A stretch of DNA of 64,000 nt from Mesorhizobium sp. CAU 1732 (GCF_039888675.1 NZ_JBDQQR010000002.1:224001-288000); one strand, 5' to 3'. Counted from the first letter of the stretch, positions 9,536 through 20,496 are shown. The notes: generated from the sequence alone by a model not told the origin. Translations and numbers: made by a program.

Positions 9536-10905
9536 GTGCGGCGCTCCAGTCTGGTCCGCAGGAATATTGCGATCGCATTCAGGGCCAGCATAAGGCCGAG
9601 AAGCACGATGATGGCGGCAGATGTGCGCGCCTCGAAGAAATTCCGGTTCTCGTTGCCTTGCCAGAGATAAATCTGGACCGGCAGCGCGCTCGACTGGTCC
9701 ATCGGTGTCGCCGGCACGGCCGCCACGAAGGCGTTCATGCCGATCAGGAGCAGCGGCGCGGTCTCGCCGAGCGCCTGCGCGACGCCGATGATCGTCGCCG
9801 TCAGGATGCCGGGATAGGTGACCGGCAGCACATGGTGGAACACCGTCTGCGTCTTCGATGCGCCAAGCCCGAGGGCCGCCTGCCGCAGCGATGGCGGCAC
9901 CGCGCGCAGCGACGAGCGGGTCGCGATGATCACGGTCGGCAGCGTCATCAGGGTCAGCACGAGACCACCCACGATCGGAGCCGATAGCGGCAACCGGAAG
10001 AAGTTGATGAACACCGCCGCGCCCAGCAGGCCGAACACGATCGACGGCACCGCCGCGAGGTTGTTGATGTTGATCTCGATGAGATCGGTAAACCGGTTCT
10101 TCGGCGCGAACTCCTCGAGATAGACGGCACTCGCAACGCCGATCGGCACGGCCAGGAATATGACCACCATCATCATGTAGAGCGAACCGACGAAGGCACC
10201 TGCAAGGCCCGCGGCAGCCGGTGCCGAACGCGAATCCACATTGGTGAAGATGTGCCAGGCGAAGGCGAAGCGCATCTTGCCTTCTTCCAGCAACGTGTCG
10301 GCGAGCGCGCGCGCCGGCGCCGAAAGCTGCTGCTGCGTATCAGGCAGGTCGCGGTTGATGTTGCCCTTCAGCCAGTTGTCGGCATTGGCAGAGCCCAGCA
10401 TGTTGACGGTCACGGTCTGGCCGAGAATGCTCGGGTTGGCGACGAACATGTCGCGCAGCTTGAAGCGCTCGTTCGTCTCGATGATCGACAGGATCTGGCG
10501 CGTATCGGCTTCGGTCCCCGGCGCGGCATTGCGGACGGCGGCCTCCACGACGCGGTTCCAGTTGACCATCGTCGCCTTGCGCTCCCAGTCGAGCACGGCG
10601 CGCCGGTAGTCCGCCGGCGACTGGCCGTCCTGCCGGACTGGCTTGGGCTCGACCTTGACGATCTCGGGATCGAAGAACACGTCGACGGTCAACGTCGCCT
10701 GCGTAAAGGCCGGAAGGCCCTTCGAAAGGATGTTCGTGAACAGGATCGCTACGAACCCGATCGCAGCCGCGATCGCAAGTATCCCGTAGATGCGGAACCG
10801 CTTCTCGCGCGCATGCCGCGCTCGCAGTCCGCTCCTGATCAGCGCAAGCCGTTCGGCATTCGCGTTCCCGCCGGCATTCGGTTCGGATTTGAAGATGTCG
10901 GCCAT
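9532..10905 (-). CDS. pstA: Phosphate ABC transporter permease PstA
   Basis: Inner-membrane subunit of the Pst phosphate importer, 457 residues. One transmembrane helix lies near residues 41-62, then a long periplasmic stretch of about 150 residues, then the BPD_transp_1 permease core with the EAA-type loop ([23 protein letters not shown]). The large N-terminal periplasmic insertion makes it longer than the about 296-residue E. coli PstA; this extended form (DUF3333-type) is usual in Alphaproteobacteria. It lies 2 bp after pstC and overlaps pstB. Confidence 0.92.
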   Translation of the reverse strand: MADIFKSEPNAGGNANAERLALIRSGLRARHAREKRFRIYGILAIAAAIGFVAILFTNILSKGLPAFTQATLTVDVFFDPEIVKVEPKPVRQDGQSPADYRRAVLDWERKATMVNWNRVVEAAVRNAAPGTEADTRQILSIIETNERFKLRDMFVANPSILGQTVTVNMLGSANADNWLKGNINRDLPDTQQQLSAPARALADTLLEEGKMRFAFAWHIFTNVDSRSAPAAAGLAGAFVGSLYMMMVVIFLAVPIGVASAVYLEEFAPKNRFTDLIEININNLAAVPSIVFGLLGAAVFINFFRLPLSAPIVGGLVLTLMTLPTVIIATRSSLRAVPPSLRQAALGLGASKTQTVFHHVLPVTYPGILTATIIGVAQALGETAPLLLIGMNAFVAAVPATPMDQSSALPVQIYLWQGNENRNFFEARTSAAIIVLLGLMLALNAIAIFLRTRLERRT

Positions 10906-10907
10906 GG

Positions 10908-12278
10908 CTACTCGTACTGCTCCCGATAGCGGCGGACGATGTAGATCGCCGCGATATTGAGGATGAGCGTCATCACGAAGAGGGTCAGTCCCAGCGCGAA
11001 CGCGACCAGAGACTGCGGCGATGCGAAGTCCGTGTCGCCGGTGAGCTGGTTGACGATGGTGACCGTGACGGTCGAAACCGGCTCGCCGGGATTGAGGCGG
11101 AGATAGGGGCTGTTTCCGGCCGCAAGCACCACGATCATCGTCTCGCCGATCGCGCGGCTGACGGCGAGCAGGAAGGCGCCGACGATGCCCGGCAGCGCGG
11201 CTGGGAGGATGACGCGCTTGATCGTCTCGGATTTCGTCGCGCCGAGCCCGAAGGAGCCATCCCGCATCGCGCGCGGAACTTGGCGGATGATGTCGTCCGA
11301 AAGGGACGAGATGAACGGCACGATCATGATGCCCATCACCACCCCGGCTGTCAGGGCGCTGGTCGCGCGGATGTCGAGGCCCACCGACTGGCCGATACCG
11401 GCGAGGAACGGCCCCACCGCCACGAGCGCGAAGAAGCCGTAGACGATCGTCGGGATGCCCGCGAGGAGCTCGATGATAGGCTTGACGACGCTGCGCACGC
11501 GCGGGCGGGCATATTGCGACAGGTAGATCGCCGACATGAGGCCGATCGGCAGCGAGACGAACATCGCAATCGACGCGACCATCAACGTGCCCCAGAGGAG
11601 CGGCAACAGGCCGTATTCACCGCCTGCCGCACCCGTCGTGGAAAAGCGCGGGTTCCAGACGGTGCCGAAGAAGAAATCGATCGGGCTGACGAAGCTGAAG
11701 AAGCGGATCGCCTCGGTCAGCAGCGACGCGACGATGCCGACCGTGGTCAGGATCGCGACCACCGAGCAGCCGACCAGCAGGATCGTGACGAAGCGCTCGA
11801 CCTCGTTGCGGGCACGCAACCGGGCGGAAATGCGCTTGCGCGACATGAAGATCGCAAGGGCGCCGCAGCCTGCAGCCGCCGCGATGATCGCCGCGAAGGT
11901 GAGCGTACGGAATTCGCGCAGCGCCTGTGCGGCGAGATTTTCATAGGGCTGCGTATCGCCGACGACACCGAAGCCGGATTCGATCTGGCGGATGCGCAGG
12001 ATCGCGGCGTTCAAATCCTGGCCGGTCAGCGCGGCCACTTCGGGCGGCAACTGCGCCAGGATATAGGCACGAGACGCGCTTTCGCCGAAGAGCGCCCACA
12101 GCGCGAAAATGAGAAGGGCCGGCAGAAGCGCCCAGATCGCGCTCAGCGAACCATGATAGACCGGACGCGAATGCAGCTTGCCGGCAGGCGTTGCGAGCGC
12201 GCGGCTGCGCGACCACCCGCTCTGATATGCGAAGGCCAGAAGCGCCAGCAAGAGGCCGGCCACGATTGCCGTGTTCAT
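10908..12278 (-). CDS. pstC: Phosphate ABC transporter permease PstC
   Basis: Partner permease to PstA, 456 residues. There are hydrophobic helices at about residues 1-17 and 48-65, and a periplasmic domain between the second helix and the core. The permease core carries the EAA-type loop GLGATKSETIKRVILPAALPG and the final GLTLFVMTLILNIAAIYIVRRYRE. Like PstA it has the long N-terminal form seen in Alphaproteobacteria. It starts 108 bp after pstS, with a strong hairpin in the gap. Confidence 0.92.
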   Translation of the reverse strand: MNTAIVAGLLLALLAFAYQSGWSRSRALATPAGKLHSRPVYHGSLSAIWALLPALLIFALWALFGESASRAYILAQLPPEVAALTGQDLNAAILRIRQIESGFGVVGDTQPYENLAAQALREFRTLTFAAIIAAAAGCGALAIFMSRKRISARLRARNEVERFVTILLVGCSVVAILTTVGIVASLLTEAIRFFSFVSPIDFFFGTVWNPRFSTTGAAGGEYGLLPLLWGTLMVASIAMFVSLPIGLMSAIYLSQYARPRVRSVVKPIIELLAGIPTIVYGFFALVAVGPFLAGIGQSVGLDIRATSALTAGVVMGIMIVPFISSLSDDIIRQVPRAMRDGSFGLGATKSETIKRVILPAALPGIVGAFLLAVSRAIGETMIVVLAAGNSPYLRLNPGEPVSTVTVTIVNQLTGDTDFASPQSLVAFALGLTLFVMTLILNIAAIYIVRRYREQYE

Positions 12279-12339
12279 CGGCGATGTCCCATTGAGAGAA
12301 GCCCGTTGGATTCGGACAGCCGGCTCCTAAACCGGAAGG

Positions 12340-12376
12340 TTTCGCTGGGGAACCGCACGGCAGCGCCCCAGCGAAA
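12340..12376 (-). terminator. Attenuator/stabiliser hairpin between pstS and pstC
   Basis: Perfect 11-bp inverted repeat (TTTCGCTGGGG and its complement) with a 15-nt loop, starting 10 bp after the pstS stop codon. It has no T-run. It probably protects the pstS message or causes partial termination, giving more binding protein than permease. Confidence 0.65.
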
Positions 12377-12386
12377 TCAGTGAGCC

Positions 12387-13427
12387 TTACTGAACGTCGG
12401 CGACGGTGAGCGCCTTGCCTTCCTGGAACTCGGCGAGGACCTCGGCGGTCTCCTCGACCGGAGCCGGGATCAGGCCAGCCGTCTCGAGCGTGCCGCCCAG
12501 ACCTGCCATGCCGTCCGACAGGAAGAACTCGACATATTCCTGGATGCCCGGGATCGTGCCGACATGCTCGCCCTTCACGTAGAAGTAGAGCGGACGCGAA
12601 ACCGGATATTCACCGGCTGCGATCGTCTCGAGCGAGGGGGTGACGCCCGACATGGTGGCGACCTTCAGGGAGTCGCGGTTCTGGTCGTAGAAGGAGAGAC
12701 CAAAGACGCCGACCGTGTCCGGGTTCGACTGCAGGCGTGCGAGCGTCTCGGTGTAGTCGCCGGCGATCTCCACGACCACGTCCTGGCGGATCGCGGTGCA
12801 GGCCTTGTCCATGTCCTCTTTGCTCATCTCAGGCAGTTCGGCCGCTTCGCAACCCTCGTGCAGGACGCGCTCTTCGAAGACTTCACGCGTGCCGTGGTTG
12901 GAAGCCGGGATCGCGACGGCGATCGGCTGTTCCGGCAAGGACGGATCGATCTCGTTCCAGGTCTTGTACGGGTTGGCGGTCATCTGGCCATCGACCGGCA
13001 CCTGTGCGGCGATCGCCTTGAAGACGTGGATCGGCTCGAGCGCGAAATCGGCCTTGTCGGCGCTCGTCGCGAAGACGATGCCGTCATAGCCGATCTGGAC
13101 TTCGAGGATCTTGCTCACGCCGGCGGCGTTGCAGGCTTCGATCTCGGAAGCGCGGATGCGGCGCGAAGAATTTGCGATGTCGATGGTGTTCTCGCCGACG
13201 CCCTGGCAGAACTGGCGCAGACCGCCCGAAGAGCCGCCCGAGCCGACGACTGGCGTCTTGAATTCAGGGAACGCATTGCCGAACTCTTCGGCCACGATGC
13301 TTGCGAAAGGCAGGACCGTCGAGGATCCGGCGATCTGGATGGTGTCGCGCGACTGGGCGTTCGCGCCGCTGACGGAAGCGGCGATGGCGAGCGTTGCCGC
13401 CGAAGCCGAAAGGAAGAACGTGTTCAT
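12387..13427 (-). CDS. pstS: Phosphate ABC transporter substrate-binding protein PstS
   Basis: Periplasmic phosphate-binding protein, 346 residues from the ATG at 13427. That start is chosen because it has an AGGAG site 8 nt upstream and gives a clean signal peptide (MNTFFLSASAATLAIAASVSGANA). The mature protein opens QSRDTIQIAGSSTVLPFASI and has the phosphate-loop features GSGGSSGGLRQFC and ANSSRRIRASEIEAC. It is of the longer alphaproteobacterial PstS type. First gene of the pst operon, expressed from the Pho box about 70 bp upstream. Confidence 0.95.
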   Translation of the reverse strand: MNTFFLSASAATLAIAASVSGANAQSRDTIQIAGSSTVLPFASIVAEEFGNAFPEFKTPVVGSGGSSGGLRQFCQGVGENTIDIANSSRRIRASEIEACNAAGVSKILEVQIGYDGIVFATSADKADFALEPIHVFKAIAAQVPVDGQMTANPYKTWNEIDPSLPEQPIAVAIPASNHGTREVFEERVLHEGCEAAELPEMSKEDMDKACTAIRQDVVVEIAGDYTETLARLQSNPDTVGVFGLSFYDQNRDSLKVATMSGVTPSLETIAAGEYPVSRPLYFYVKGEHVGTIPGIQEYVEFFLSDGMAGLGGTLETAGLIPAPVEETAEVLAEFQEGKALTVADVQ

Positions 13428-13496
13428 AGTGCCAACTCCTGATCGGAAATTCCGTGTGGACGCATCTCGCGTCGGGAGTGGCAATAGCGGGCCTGT

Positions 13497-13525
13497 GTAA
13501 CAGTTGGATGACAGTTTCGTGTCAT
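13497..13525 (-). promoter_or_regulatory. Pho box (PhoB operator) of pstSCAB-phoU-phoB
   Basis: On the minus strand CTGTCATCCAACTGTTAC (13514-13497) fits the PhoB consensus CTGTCAT-N4-CTGTCAT with two mismatches in the second half. A third half-site, ATGACAC, lies one 11-bp repeat upstream (13525-13519), so PhoB could bind as a tandem array. It is 70-98 bp before the pstS start codon, the right place for activation. Confidence 0.85.
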
Positions 13526-13592
13526 GCCGATTACGATCCCCGCGTTGCAGCATAAGGGTCGTTTGCCGACGCTGATCGGAGAAGAATTATGC

Positions 13593-16500
13593 TCAGCCGG
13601 CTATACGGCCTTCGGCATCTCCGGCTTCCATCCAGCGTTCGATCTTCTGCGTCAGCGCTCTCGGGCTGATCGGCTTGGACAGATAATCGTCCATGCCCGC
13701 ATCCATGCAGCGTTCGCGGTCGCCCTTCAGCGCATGCGCCGTCACGCCGATAATCGGCACATGGAAGCCCGACAGCGTTTCCGCCTCGCGGATTTTACCG
13801 GTCGCCTCAAGTCCGTTCATCTCTGGCATGGACACATCCATCAGGATCATGCGCGGGTTCATCGTGCGATAGGCCTCGACGGCAAGGCGGCCATTGCCGA
13901 CGATCTCGTAGGTAAAGCCCGTCTCGCCCAGAATTTGCGTGAAGACGAGCTGGTTGACCTCATTGTCTTCGGCGACGAGGATATCGACCCGATGTCCGGC
14001 GCTCGGCCGGGGCGAAATACGCAGTTCGGGCCGCGCCGGCTGCCCGTATTGCGCCGAAGCGGCCGTCTCGGCCGCCTGAGCGCCTCGTTCGATGACAGTG
14101 CCGGCGTGGCCGGTGCGCCGCCGCTGGATGGACGACACCAGTGCCTCGAGCAACGCGGACGAGCGCGCGGGCTTGATCAGGTGCGCGTCGATTTCGAGAC
14201 CGCGATAACCCGGCTGGTGCAGCGACTGGTCGACGGATGTCAGCAGGACGATCGGCGTAGCCGCAATGGACGGTATCGAGCGGATGGCGCTGGCGACATC
14301 CGCGCCGGACATGCCGGGCATCTGGTAATCGAGGATGACGCAATCGACACTCAGACCGTGCGCGGCCACCGCCTTGAGCACCGCGATGCCTTCGGGCCCG
14401 CCTTCGGCAGCGCAAGCATCGAAGCCCCAGGCAGCCATCTGCTCCAGCAGAATTGCCCGGTTGACCGCGTTGTCGTCGATCACGAGGATTCGCGCGCCGG
14501 AGACGTCGACCGGCATGGCCTTGTCCTGACCGGCACGACCGGAACGCGGCAGGCTGATCGTGAACCAGAACGTCGAGCCTTGCCCCTCCACGCTCTGCAC
14601 GCCCATCTCGCCCTCCATCAGCCCCACGAGCCTGGACGTGATGGCAAGACCGAGTCCGGTGCCTTCATGGCGGCGCGTCGAAGACGCATCCACCTGACTG
14701 AACTTGTCGAAGACCTGGGCGAGCTTGTTCTGGGGGATGCCGATGCCGGTATCGGTCACCGAGACGCGCAGTGCCGTGTCGTCGTCGCGGTTCTCGCCCG
14801 TCACATCGACCAGCACATGGCCTGAATCCGTGAACTTGACGGCATTGCCGAGCAAATTCGTGATGATCTGGCGGATACGCCCGACATCGCCGACATAGTG
14901 ATCGTGCAGCCCCGGCTGGACGCGGACGATAAGTTCGAGGTCCTTCTCCTTGGCCCGCGCCGAAACCAGTGTCGCGACATCCTCGATCGCTTCGGCGAGA
15001 TGGAACGGCGCAGGGTCGAGCACGAGCTGTCCTGCATCGATCTTCGAGAAGTCGAGGATGTCGTTGATGATCGTCAGGAGCGCGTTGCCGGACTTCACGA
15101 TGATGTCGGTAAAGGTCTTCTGGCGCGAATCCAGGTCCGATTTCGCCAGCAGTTCGGCCATGCCGAGAACGCCGTTCATCGGCGTTCTGATCTCGTGGCT
15201 CATATTCGCCAGGAATTCCGACTTCGCCCGGTCGGCGAGAACCGCCTTGCGCTGCGCGTCCTGAAGTTCGGCCTCGCGGTCCTTGAGTTCGGTGATGTCG
15301 GTGCTGGAACCGATCAGATGCATCGAGCCGTCGGCGCCGACAAGCCGGCTCTTCTTGGCGATCAGTTGCCGCGTCGAGCCGTCGCGGTGCGTCAGCGTCT
15401 CCTCGGTCTCCGACATGCGGCCTGTGGCGAGGACCTGAAGGTCGCGGTCGGCAAAACCGTCCCCTTCGTCGCCGAAGAAGTCGCGGTCGCACTTGCCGAG
15501 CGCTTCTTCCTTGGTGATGCCGGATATGTTGCACCACGCCTTGTTGACGAATTCGAAGGCGAGCGTATCGGATTTGACGTAGGTCGACACCGGCAGTTCA
15601 TCGAGAACATGCGTGTAGAGCTCGATCTGCGCCATGCTGTCGCGCAGCGCTTCCTCGCGCTCCTTGAGTTCCGTGATGTCGACGCGCACGCCCACATAGG
15701 TCCCGTCGCTTTTGCGCGTGTCGAACGCCTTGAACCAACGGCCGTCCGGATTGCGCCGCTCGAACACCGAATGGCGCGTGCGATAGCGCGCCAGATACCC
15801 CTCGATCCACGCGTCGCGATCGATGTCGTAGAGCTGGTCGAGTTCGGGGTCCCCGCTTTCGCGGAAATATCCGGCCGTATGCGCGACCTCGACGGCTTCA
15901 CGCAGCGGCTTGCCGGGCTGCATGGCCGAGACCATCGCGGGCAGGGCTTCGTGGACCTTGCCGTTGGCGAGCACGAACCGGTCGTCCTTGTCGTAGATGA
16001 TGACGCCGGCAGGCAACGTCTCGATGACGCTCGCGACGTAGCTGCGGGCGTTCTCGCTCTCGATCTCGCGGCGCTTGATGTCGGTCACGTCGAAGATCGA
16101 GCAGACGAGATACTCCGTGTCGCTCGACGTCTGGATGCGGCTCTTGCGGACCAGCCTGGAACCGGATCCGGCAGGCGTCGCGTATGGAGCCTCGGTCTCA
16201 TAGATTTCGCCGGTCGCAAGCACGTGCGCCTCGATGCCCTCGAACGCACCGCGTTCTTCCGCAGGGACAAAATCCTCGTCGCGCTTGCCGACCATCTTGT
16301 CCGGCGTCGTGCCGAAGAAATCGGCGAATGCCTCGTTCGCCATGACGAAGTTGAGCTGCGAATCCTTGACGAACATCGGATTGGGAACGCCGTTGATCAC
16401 GGCCTCGGCCACCGTGGCCTTTTCCAGCGCGTCCGCCAGTTGCGCTTCACGATCCTTCATCGACGTAATGTCGTAATAGGAAACGAGCCGCTTTCCGCCC

Positions 16501-17801
16501 GACAGCGTGGTGACCGAATAGATCATCGTGCAGCCGTCCGCGCGGCGGAACTCCCGCGCAGGGACGTCGCCATCGCGGATTTCGTTCAGCCGGGAGGTGA
16601 CGTACTCCTCCCACTCGTCGTCGGCCACATCGTAGATGCCGTTGTGGCGATTGATATCCATCAGGGCCCGGAAGGGATCGCCCACGGCGACGTCGTCCCG
16701 CGTCAGCTTCCAGATATCGTAGAATGCCTTGTTGACGATCTCGGCGTGGAGATCGCGATCGAGGATGACGACGCCGAGCGTCAGCGTGTCGAGGCTGCGC
16801 TGCAGATCGTGCAGCAGCATCTCCGCTTCTCCATGCGCCTTTTCCAGCCCGATCTGCTGTTCTTTGAGCGCGGTTATGTCGGTGCAGATGATGATCGTGC
16901 CGCCATCGTCGGTGCGCATCTCGCGATGCATCGCCCAGCGGCCATCCGCGAAGCCGAGCAGCGTTTCCGAGCGAAACGCGTCCCTGCGCTTGCCGAGCAT
17001 CTGCGCGCGAAAGGCGTCGCCACCTTCCTCGCCAATCGACCAGATGCCACGCTCGAGCGATGTCTGCACGATCTTTTCGAACGGAGTGCCTGGACGTATG
17101 ACGTCTTCCAGCCCCGCATACATGGCGACCATGGCCTCGTTGAACAGAACGAGTTGATCTTCCGAATCGTAGTAGCAGAAGGCATCCTGCATGACGTTGA
17201 GAGCCGACATCAGCCGCTCGGCATGGCTGTGGCCGGAATTTTCCGCCTCGATGAGCTGGTCGCGGCTTTCGCGCATCGACAGTTCGCGACGCGCCTCGCT
17301 CAAATCGTCCATGATCGAAAACAATGCGGTCACGTTGCGCCCTGTGCCGCGATATCCGAGAAACTCTCCCGTGCCGTCGAAACGGGGAACGCCCGACACC
17401 GAAATCCAGCGGCAATCGTCATTGCCGTCAGGGGATTCGTACACGAAATCCCGAAACGGGCGACGCGCTGCCAGGTCGTCCAGATGGCGCGACGGCGTGC
17501 GGCCCGGCTGCGCTGCCTTGAGCAGCAGTTCCAGCCTTGAACGCCCGATGACACGCGCGGGATCGACACCGCTTATCGTCTGATAGCTGTCCGACAGGCT
17601 GGAGATTCTGTGCTGCGCATCGGATTCCCAGATCCAGTCGGCGGCGCAATCGAGCAACGCCGCGATTGCCTCGGGCTCAAGCGCTTCGCCATGGCAGCGT
17701 ATCGCGCCCGCGTGCGAGCCCGGCCCGACAGACGTCCCTTGCCCGCCAGCATTCCGGCCGTTTCCCGGCTCGGATGCGGTGTGCCCCTCCCGCTTTACCA
17801 C
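13593..17801 (-). CDS. Hybrid sensor histidine kinase with six PAS and two receiver domains
   Basis: Very large cytoplasmic sensor, 1402 residues, with no transmembrane segment seen. In order: six PAS modules (about residues 45-155, 200-310, 330-450, 470-590, 605-730 and 745-855), several of PAS-7 type and most ending in D-I-T-x-L-K; a HisKA domain with H869 in [12 protein letters not shown]; an HATPase with [21 protein letters not shown] and [10 protein letters not shown]; then two receivers with D1158 ([11 protein letters not shown]) and D1322 ([12 protein letters not shown]). No Hpt domain is present, so phosphotransfer needs a separate partner. The start is a GTG with a poor ribosome-binding site and is uncertain. 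It lies directly upstream of the Pho box and pst operon on the same strand. The signal is unknown. Confidence 0.88.
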   Translation of the reverse strand: MVKREGHTASEPGNGRNAGGQGTSVGPGSHAGAIRCHGEALEPEAIAALLDCAADWIWESDAQHRISSLSDSYQTISGVDPARVIGRSRLELLLKAAQPGRTPSRHLDDLAARRPFRDFVYESPDGNDDCRWISVSGVPRFDGTGEFLGYRGTGRNVTALFSIMDDLSEARRELSMRESRDQLIEAENSGHSHAERLMSALNVMQDAFCYYDSEDQLVLFNEAMVAMYAGLEDVIRPGTPFEKIVQTSLERGIWSIGEEGGDAFRAQMLGKRRDAFRSETLLGFADGRWAMHREMRTDDGGTIIICTDITALKEQQIGLEKAHGEAEMLLHDLQRSLDTLTLGVVILDRDLHAEIVNKAFYDIWKLTRDDVAVGDPFRALMDINRHNGIYDVADDEWEEYVTSRLNEIRDGDVPAREFRRADGCTMIYSVTTLSGGKRLVSYYDITSMKDREAQLADALEKATVAEAVINGVPNPMFVKDSQLNFVMANEAFADFFGTTPDKMVGKRDEDFVPAEERGAFEGIEAHVLATGEIYETEAPYATPAGSGSRLVRKSRIQTSSDTEYLVCSIFDVTDIKRREIESENARSYVASVIETLPAGVIIYDKDDRFVLANGKVHEALPAMVSAMQPGKPLREAVEVAHTAGYFRESGDPELDQLYDIDRDAWIEGYLARYRTRHSVFERRNPDGRWFKAFDTRKSDGTYVGVRVDITELKEREEALRDSMAQIELYTHVLDELPVSTYVKSDTLAFEFVNKAWCNISGITKEEALGKCDRDFFGDEGDGFADRDLQVLATGRMSETEETLTHRDGSTRQLIAKKSRLVGADGSMHLIGSSTDITELKDREAELQDAQRKAVLADRAKSEFLANMSHEIRTPMNGVLGMAELLAKSDLDSRQKTFTDIIVKSGNALLTIINDILDFSKIDAGQLVLDPAPFHLAEAIEDVATLVSARAKEKDLELIVRVQPGLHDHYVGDVGRIRQIITNLLGNAVKFTDSGHVLVDVTGENRDDDTALRVSVTDTGIGIPQNKLAQVFDKFSQVDASSTRRHEGTGLGLAITSRLVGLMEGEMGVQSVEGQGSTFWFTISLPRSGRAGQDKAMPVDVSGARILVIDDNAVNRAILLEQMAAWGFDACAAEGGPEGIAVLKAVAAHGLSVDCVILDYQMPGMSGADVASAIRSIPSIAATPIVLLTSVDQSLHQPGYRGLEIDAHLIKPARSSALLEALVSSIQRRRTGHAGTVIERGAQAAETAASAQYGQPARPELRISPRPSAGHRVDILVAEDNEVNQLVFTQILGETGFTYEIVGNGRLAVEAYRTMNPRMILMDVSMPEMNGLEATGKIREAETLSGFHVPIIGVTAHALKGDRERCMDAGMDDYLSKPISPRALTQKIERWMEAGDAEGRIAG

Positions 17802-17855
17802 CGTCCAGATACCCCCTGCGCAGAATCACGCAATCTGGACTGTGCCCGGCAAGGC

Positions 17856-17870
17856 TTAACGTTCCGCTAA
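17856..17870 (-). promoter_or_regulatory. CtrA-like site upstream of the PAS kinase (one mismatch)
   Basis: On the minus strand TTAGCGGAACGTTAA, i.e. TTAG-N7-TTAA against the CtrA consensus TTAA-N7-TTAA. It is 55-69 bp upstream of the kinase start. With one mismatch it is only suggestive; four exact sites exist elsewhere in the window. Confidence 0.35.
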
Positions 17871-17902
17871 CCATGATGCTGAAATTGCGAGGCAAAAGCG
17901 GT

Positions 17903-18457
17903 TCAGAGGCGGCCCCGGAAAACGGTCCGGAACAGGATCTCGACATCGCGGGCGAGCGTGATCCGGTGCATGTACTCGCCATCGGTCTGCGCACACAGTT
18001 GGGGGCGGGACATATCGATGTCGCGGACCTGCGCGAGCCCCGTGATGCCCGGCCGCAGCGCGAACACGCCTTCGGCACGGCGATGTGCGATGAGTTCAGC
18101 CTGACGCGGCAGGCATGGCCGGGGTCCAACGAGGCTCATCTCGCCCTTCACCACATTCCACAGTTGCGGCAACTCGTCGATCTTGAACCGCCGCAGAACG
18201 CGTCCCACTGGAGTGACCGCATCGGCTCCGACCTCATGCGTCGGGACATCCGGCGTGTGCTCATGCATGGTTCGCAGCTTGTAGCACAGGAAGGGCGCCT
18301 CGCTCTTGCCGACACGCTCCTGCGCGAACACGATCCGCCCTGGAGACGTCACCCGCACCGCCACCATCGCAACAGCGATGACAGGCAGAGCGACAAGTAG
18401 CCCCGGCACGGAAAGCGCCACGTCGAACATACGCTTGAGGCGCCCCGCATAAGCCAT
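17903..18457 (-). CDS. Sugar transferase (polyprenyl-phosphate glycosyl-1-phosphate transferase family)
   Basis: Membrane enzyme of the bacterial sugar transferase family (WcaJ/ExoY/WbaP C-terminal domain), 184 residues. It would transfer a sugar-1-phosphate to undecaprenyl phosphate to begin an exopolysaccharide or O-antigen unit. Seen: a basic-plus-hydrophobic start ([28 protein letters not shown]), then [48 protein letters not shown] and [10 protein letters not shown], all family signatures. The start at 18457 fits the family N-terminus and lies 2 bp after the stop of the polymerase gene, implying coupling. It is the short form without the N-terminal multi-helix domain. Confidence 0.88.
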   Translation of the reverse strand: MAYAGRLKRMFDVALSVPGLLVALPVIAVAMVAVRVTSPGRIVFAQERVGKSEAPFLCYKLRTMHEHTPDVPTHEVGADAVTPVGRVLRRFKIDELPQLWNVVKGEMSLVGPRPCLPRQAELIAHRRAEGVFALRPGITGLAQVRDIDMSRPQLCAQTDGEYMHRITLARDVEILFRTVFRGRL

Positions 18458-18459
18458 GA

Positions 18460-19698
18460 TCAGCGATCGGTTCCTTCGACCGCCTGCCGATTGGGGTCCG
18501 GAATGCTTGCAGCAAGCACGATCATCGAGAAGATGAAGAAGCTGTCCATGATGTCGTGCTTGAACATGATCTGGCTCAAACCGCACGCGGCGTAGATGAG
18601 ACTGACCTGAAGTGCAAAAAAGAGGCGCTTTCGGTGGTCAGGATCGCGCGGCGCCTGCCAGGCGACATAGATCGGCGCGAAAAGAACGGCCAGGAGCGCA
18701 GCCAGAACCACGATGCCCCCATCGATCGTGAAGGAGATGAAGGCGTTGTGGGCGTGGGTGAAATTGCGCAGCGGACCGTCGTGGCGCAGTAGTTCCTCTA
18801 CCTTGTCCATCCGGTTCTGGATGCCGTGCCCGAAGATCGGCGATTCACCGATGATCTGCCATCCGGCCATCCAGAGCCGCAAGCGCTCGCCGATATTCTC
18901 CGACGTTTCCCCGGCTATCACCATGTCGATTTCCTCGACGGTGTCGTAGAAACGATCGGTGATGAGATCGGATGCGGCATAGATCGCAATGGCCGCGAAC
19001 ACGGCCGCCGCCGCACCCGCCAACTTTGCCTTGGGCGAGCGCCAGACGCCGGGCATGTATGCGATCAGGAGTATGACCGTCACCGCGGAGGCCAGCACGA
19101 CGCCTCGCGTCAACGACAGGACCACCGCAAGCAGACCCGCCATCGTACCCACCGCGGCAAGAAAACGATCCCGGCGCACCGCACTGCTGACGTTCAGACC
19201 GGCAATGCCGGCGAGGCAGAGCGAGATGATCCCGAACACGGCGGCATTTCCGGCGCCGCCCTCCGCGCGCGAACCAGAGATGGCGACCTGCATCAGGGCA
19301 ATGATGAGCGCCCCGATAGCGCCTATGGCGGCGCCTTTTATGTAGAGGTTGAGATAGTCGAGCTGAGGCGAGGCACGCAGCCGCGGCACGACCACCCAGA
19401 CGCCCAGAAACGGCAGCAACCAGTAGGTCGAAACGAGCACCTGGGAGCGATTTTCGCCAAGAAACGCGGTTGCGAGTTCCAGCGCGACGAAGGCCGTGAT
19501 CGTACCGGCGATTACGCGATCGGTTCGCGTCAGTCGAAAAGCGAAACGACCCAGCACGAGGCAGATCACCGCCCACACCACGAAGGCGCTCAGCATGACG
19601 GAAATAGTGCTTCCCATGATGGCCGGCAGCGCCGCCATCAGAAACACCGACATCGCATTGTTGCGGTCGAAAGCAGGGAGGCTTTTCAATATATTCAC
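18460..19698 (-). CDS. O-antigen ligase/polymerase-like membrane protein
   Basis: Polytopic inner-membrane protein of 412 residues with about 10-12 hydrophobic segments, and the Wzy_C/O-antigen ligase feature: a large periplasmic loop with FGHGIQNRMDKVEELLRHDG and FTHAHNAFISFTIDGG (the H-x-H-N motif). Such proteins either polymerise polysaccharide repeats or attach O-antigen to lipid A; the sequence does not separate the two. The start used here is GTG with a weak ribosome-binding site; an ATG at 19653 is an alternative. It is the first gene of a two-gene unit with the sugar transferase, and the 216 bp upstream are AT-rich and likely hold the promoter. Confidence 0.8.
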   Translation of the reverse strand: MNILKSLPAFDRNNAMSVFLMAALPAIMGSTISVMLSAFVVWAVICLVLGRFAFRLTRTDRVIAGTITAFVALELATAFLGENRSQVLVSTYWLLPFLGVWVVVPRLRASPQLDYLNLYIKGAAIGAIGALIIALMQVAISGSRAEGGAGNAAVFGIISLCLAGIAGLNVSSAVRRDRFLAAVGTMAGLLAVVLSLTRGVVLASAVTVILLIAYMPGVWRSPKAKLAGAAAAVFAAIAIYAASDLITDRFYDTVEEIDMVIAGETSENIGERLRLWMAGWQIIGESPIFGHGIQNRMDKVEELLRHDGPLRNFTHAHNAFISFTIDGGIVVLAALLAVLFAPIYVAWQAPRDPDHRKRLFFALQVSLIYAACGLSQIMFKHDIMDSFFIFSMIVLAASIPDPNRQAVEGTDR

Positions 19699-19914
19699 GG
19701 CAGGGGATACACTATACTTTTGCTTTGATAATATATGAGCTTGGAATTATATTCCAGACACGCTCTGATATAACTTTCCAAATCCGACACAGGCGATGAT
19801 CCGAACGTCACGGCCATTGTAACTGCAGTGTAGCCGGGCTTCTCCGCGCGTCTTGCGCAAAGCCAGACGTGACAAGAGGGCAGCAAAAAATGGCAAATCT
19901 GGATCATGGAAAGC

Positions 19915-19989
19915 TGGTACGCCCACGGGGAATCGAACCCCGGTTTGCGCCGTGAGAGGGCGCCGTCCTAACCGCTAGACGATGGGCGC
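19915..19989 (-). tRNA. tRNA-Glu (anticodon CTC)
   Basis: A 75-nt cloverleaf including an encoded CCA. The acceptor arms are GCGCCCA and TGGGCGT (first pair G-U), discriminator A, then CCA. The anticodon stem GCGCC/GGCGC holds loop CTCTCAC, giving anticodon CTC for GAG codons. The T-arm is CGGGG-TTCGATT-CCCCG. No CDS overlaps it. Confidence 0.95.
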
Positions 19990-20082
19990 TTGCCAGAACC
20001 GGCGATATAGAGGGGATTCGAATCCATTGCAACATGGCAACGAGCGCTTTTTCGCGTTGCCGTGCCTGAATGGGTCTGGTGG

Positions 20083-20496
20083 TCACGGCTTGGATGATCC
20101 GGCCTTCCGCGGCTCTATCAGGTCGAACAGATTGCCGTAGAGATCGGCAAAGACGGCGACCGTGCCATAGGCTTCCCGTCTCGGTTCCTCGCGAAACGCC
20201 ACACCTTTCGCACGCATGCGGGCATGGTCGCGATCGAAATCGTCCGTCTCGATGAAAAAGCCGACCCGTCCGCCCGTCTGGTCGCCGATTCGCGCCACCT
20301 GATCGTCTCCCTCGGCACGCGCCAGAAGAAACCGGGCGCCGCGATCCGCATCCGGCGCCACGACCACCCAGCGCTTATCCTGCCCGAGATCGACATCGTC
20401 CATGACCGCGAAATCGAGGCAGTCGCGATACCAGGCCAGCGCCTCGTCATAGTCACGCACCAGCAGCGTGACCGTCGCGAGGCGGCCGCCGTTCAC
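20083..20496 (-). CDS. VOC family (glyoxalase/bleomycin resistance-like) protein
   Basis: Small metal-dependent fold protein of 137 residues. It has two beta-alpha-beta-beta-beta halves: the first begins LATVTLLVRDYDEALAWYRDCLDF, the second contains VGFFIETDDFDRDHARMRAKGVAF and ends YGTVAVFADLYGNLFDLIEP, the typical VOC ending with its metal-ligand glutamate. The substrate cannot be told; the family covers glyoxalases, extradiol dioxygenases and antibiotic-binding proteins. Its start overlaps the stop of the upstream small membrane protein by 4 bp. Confidence 0.85.
   Translation of the reverse strand: MNGGRLATVTLLVRDYDEALAWYRDCLDFAVMDDVDLGQDKRWVVVAPDADRGARFLLARAEGDDQVARIGDQTGGRVGFFIETDDFDRDHARMRAKGVAFREEPRREAYGTVAVFADLYGNLFDLIEPRKAGSSKP

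Noticed and set aside
14898..17540. 880-codon open frame on the plus strand opposite the PAS kinase
   Set aside because: It is a full antisense shadow of a gene whose domains are clear; the protein has no recognisable domain and a skewed Arg/Asp/His composition that comes from reading high-GC codons backwards. Similar shadows lie over pstB-phoU (7850-9469), tolB (46058-47461), ftsH (40997-42391) and the acyl-CoA synthetase (56343-58124).
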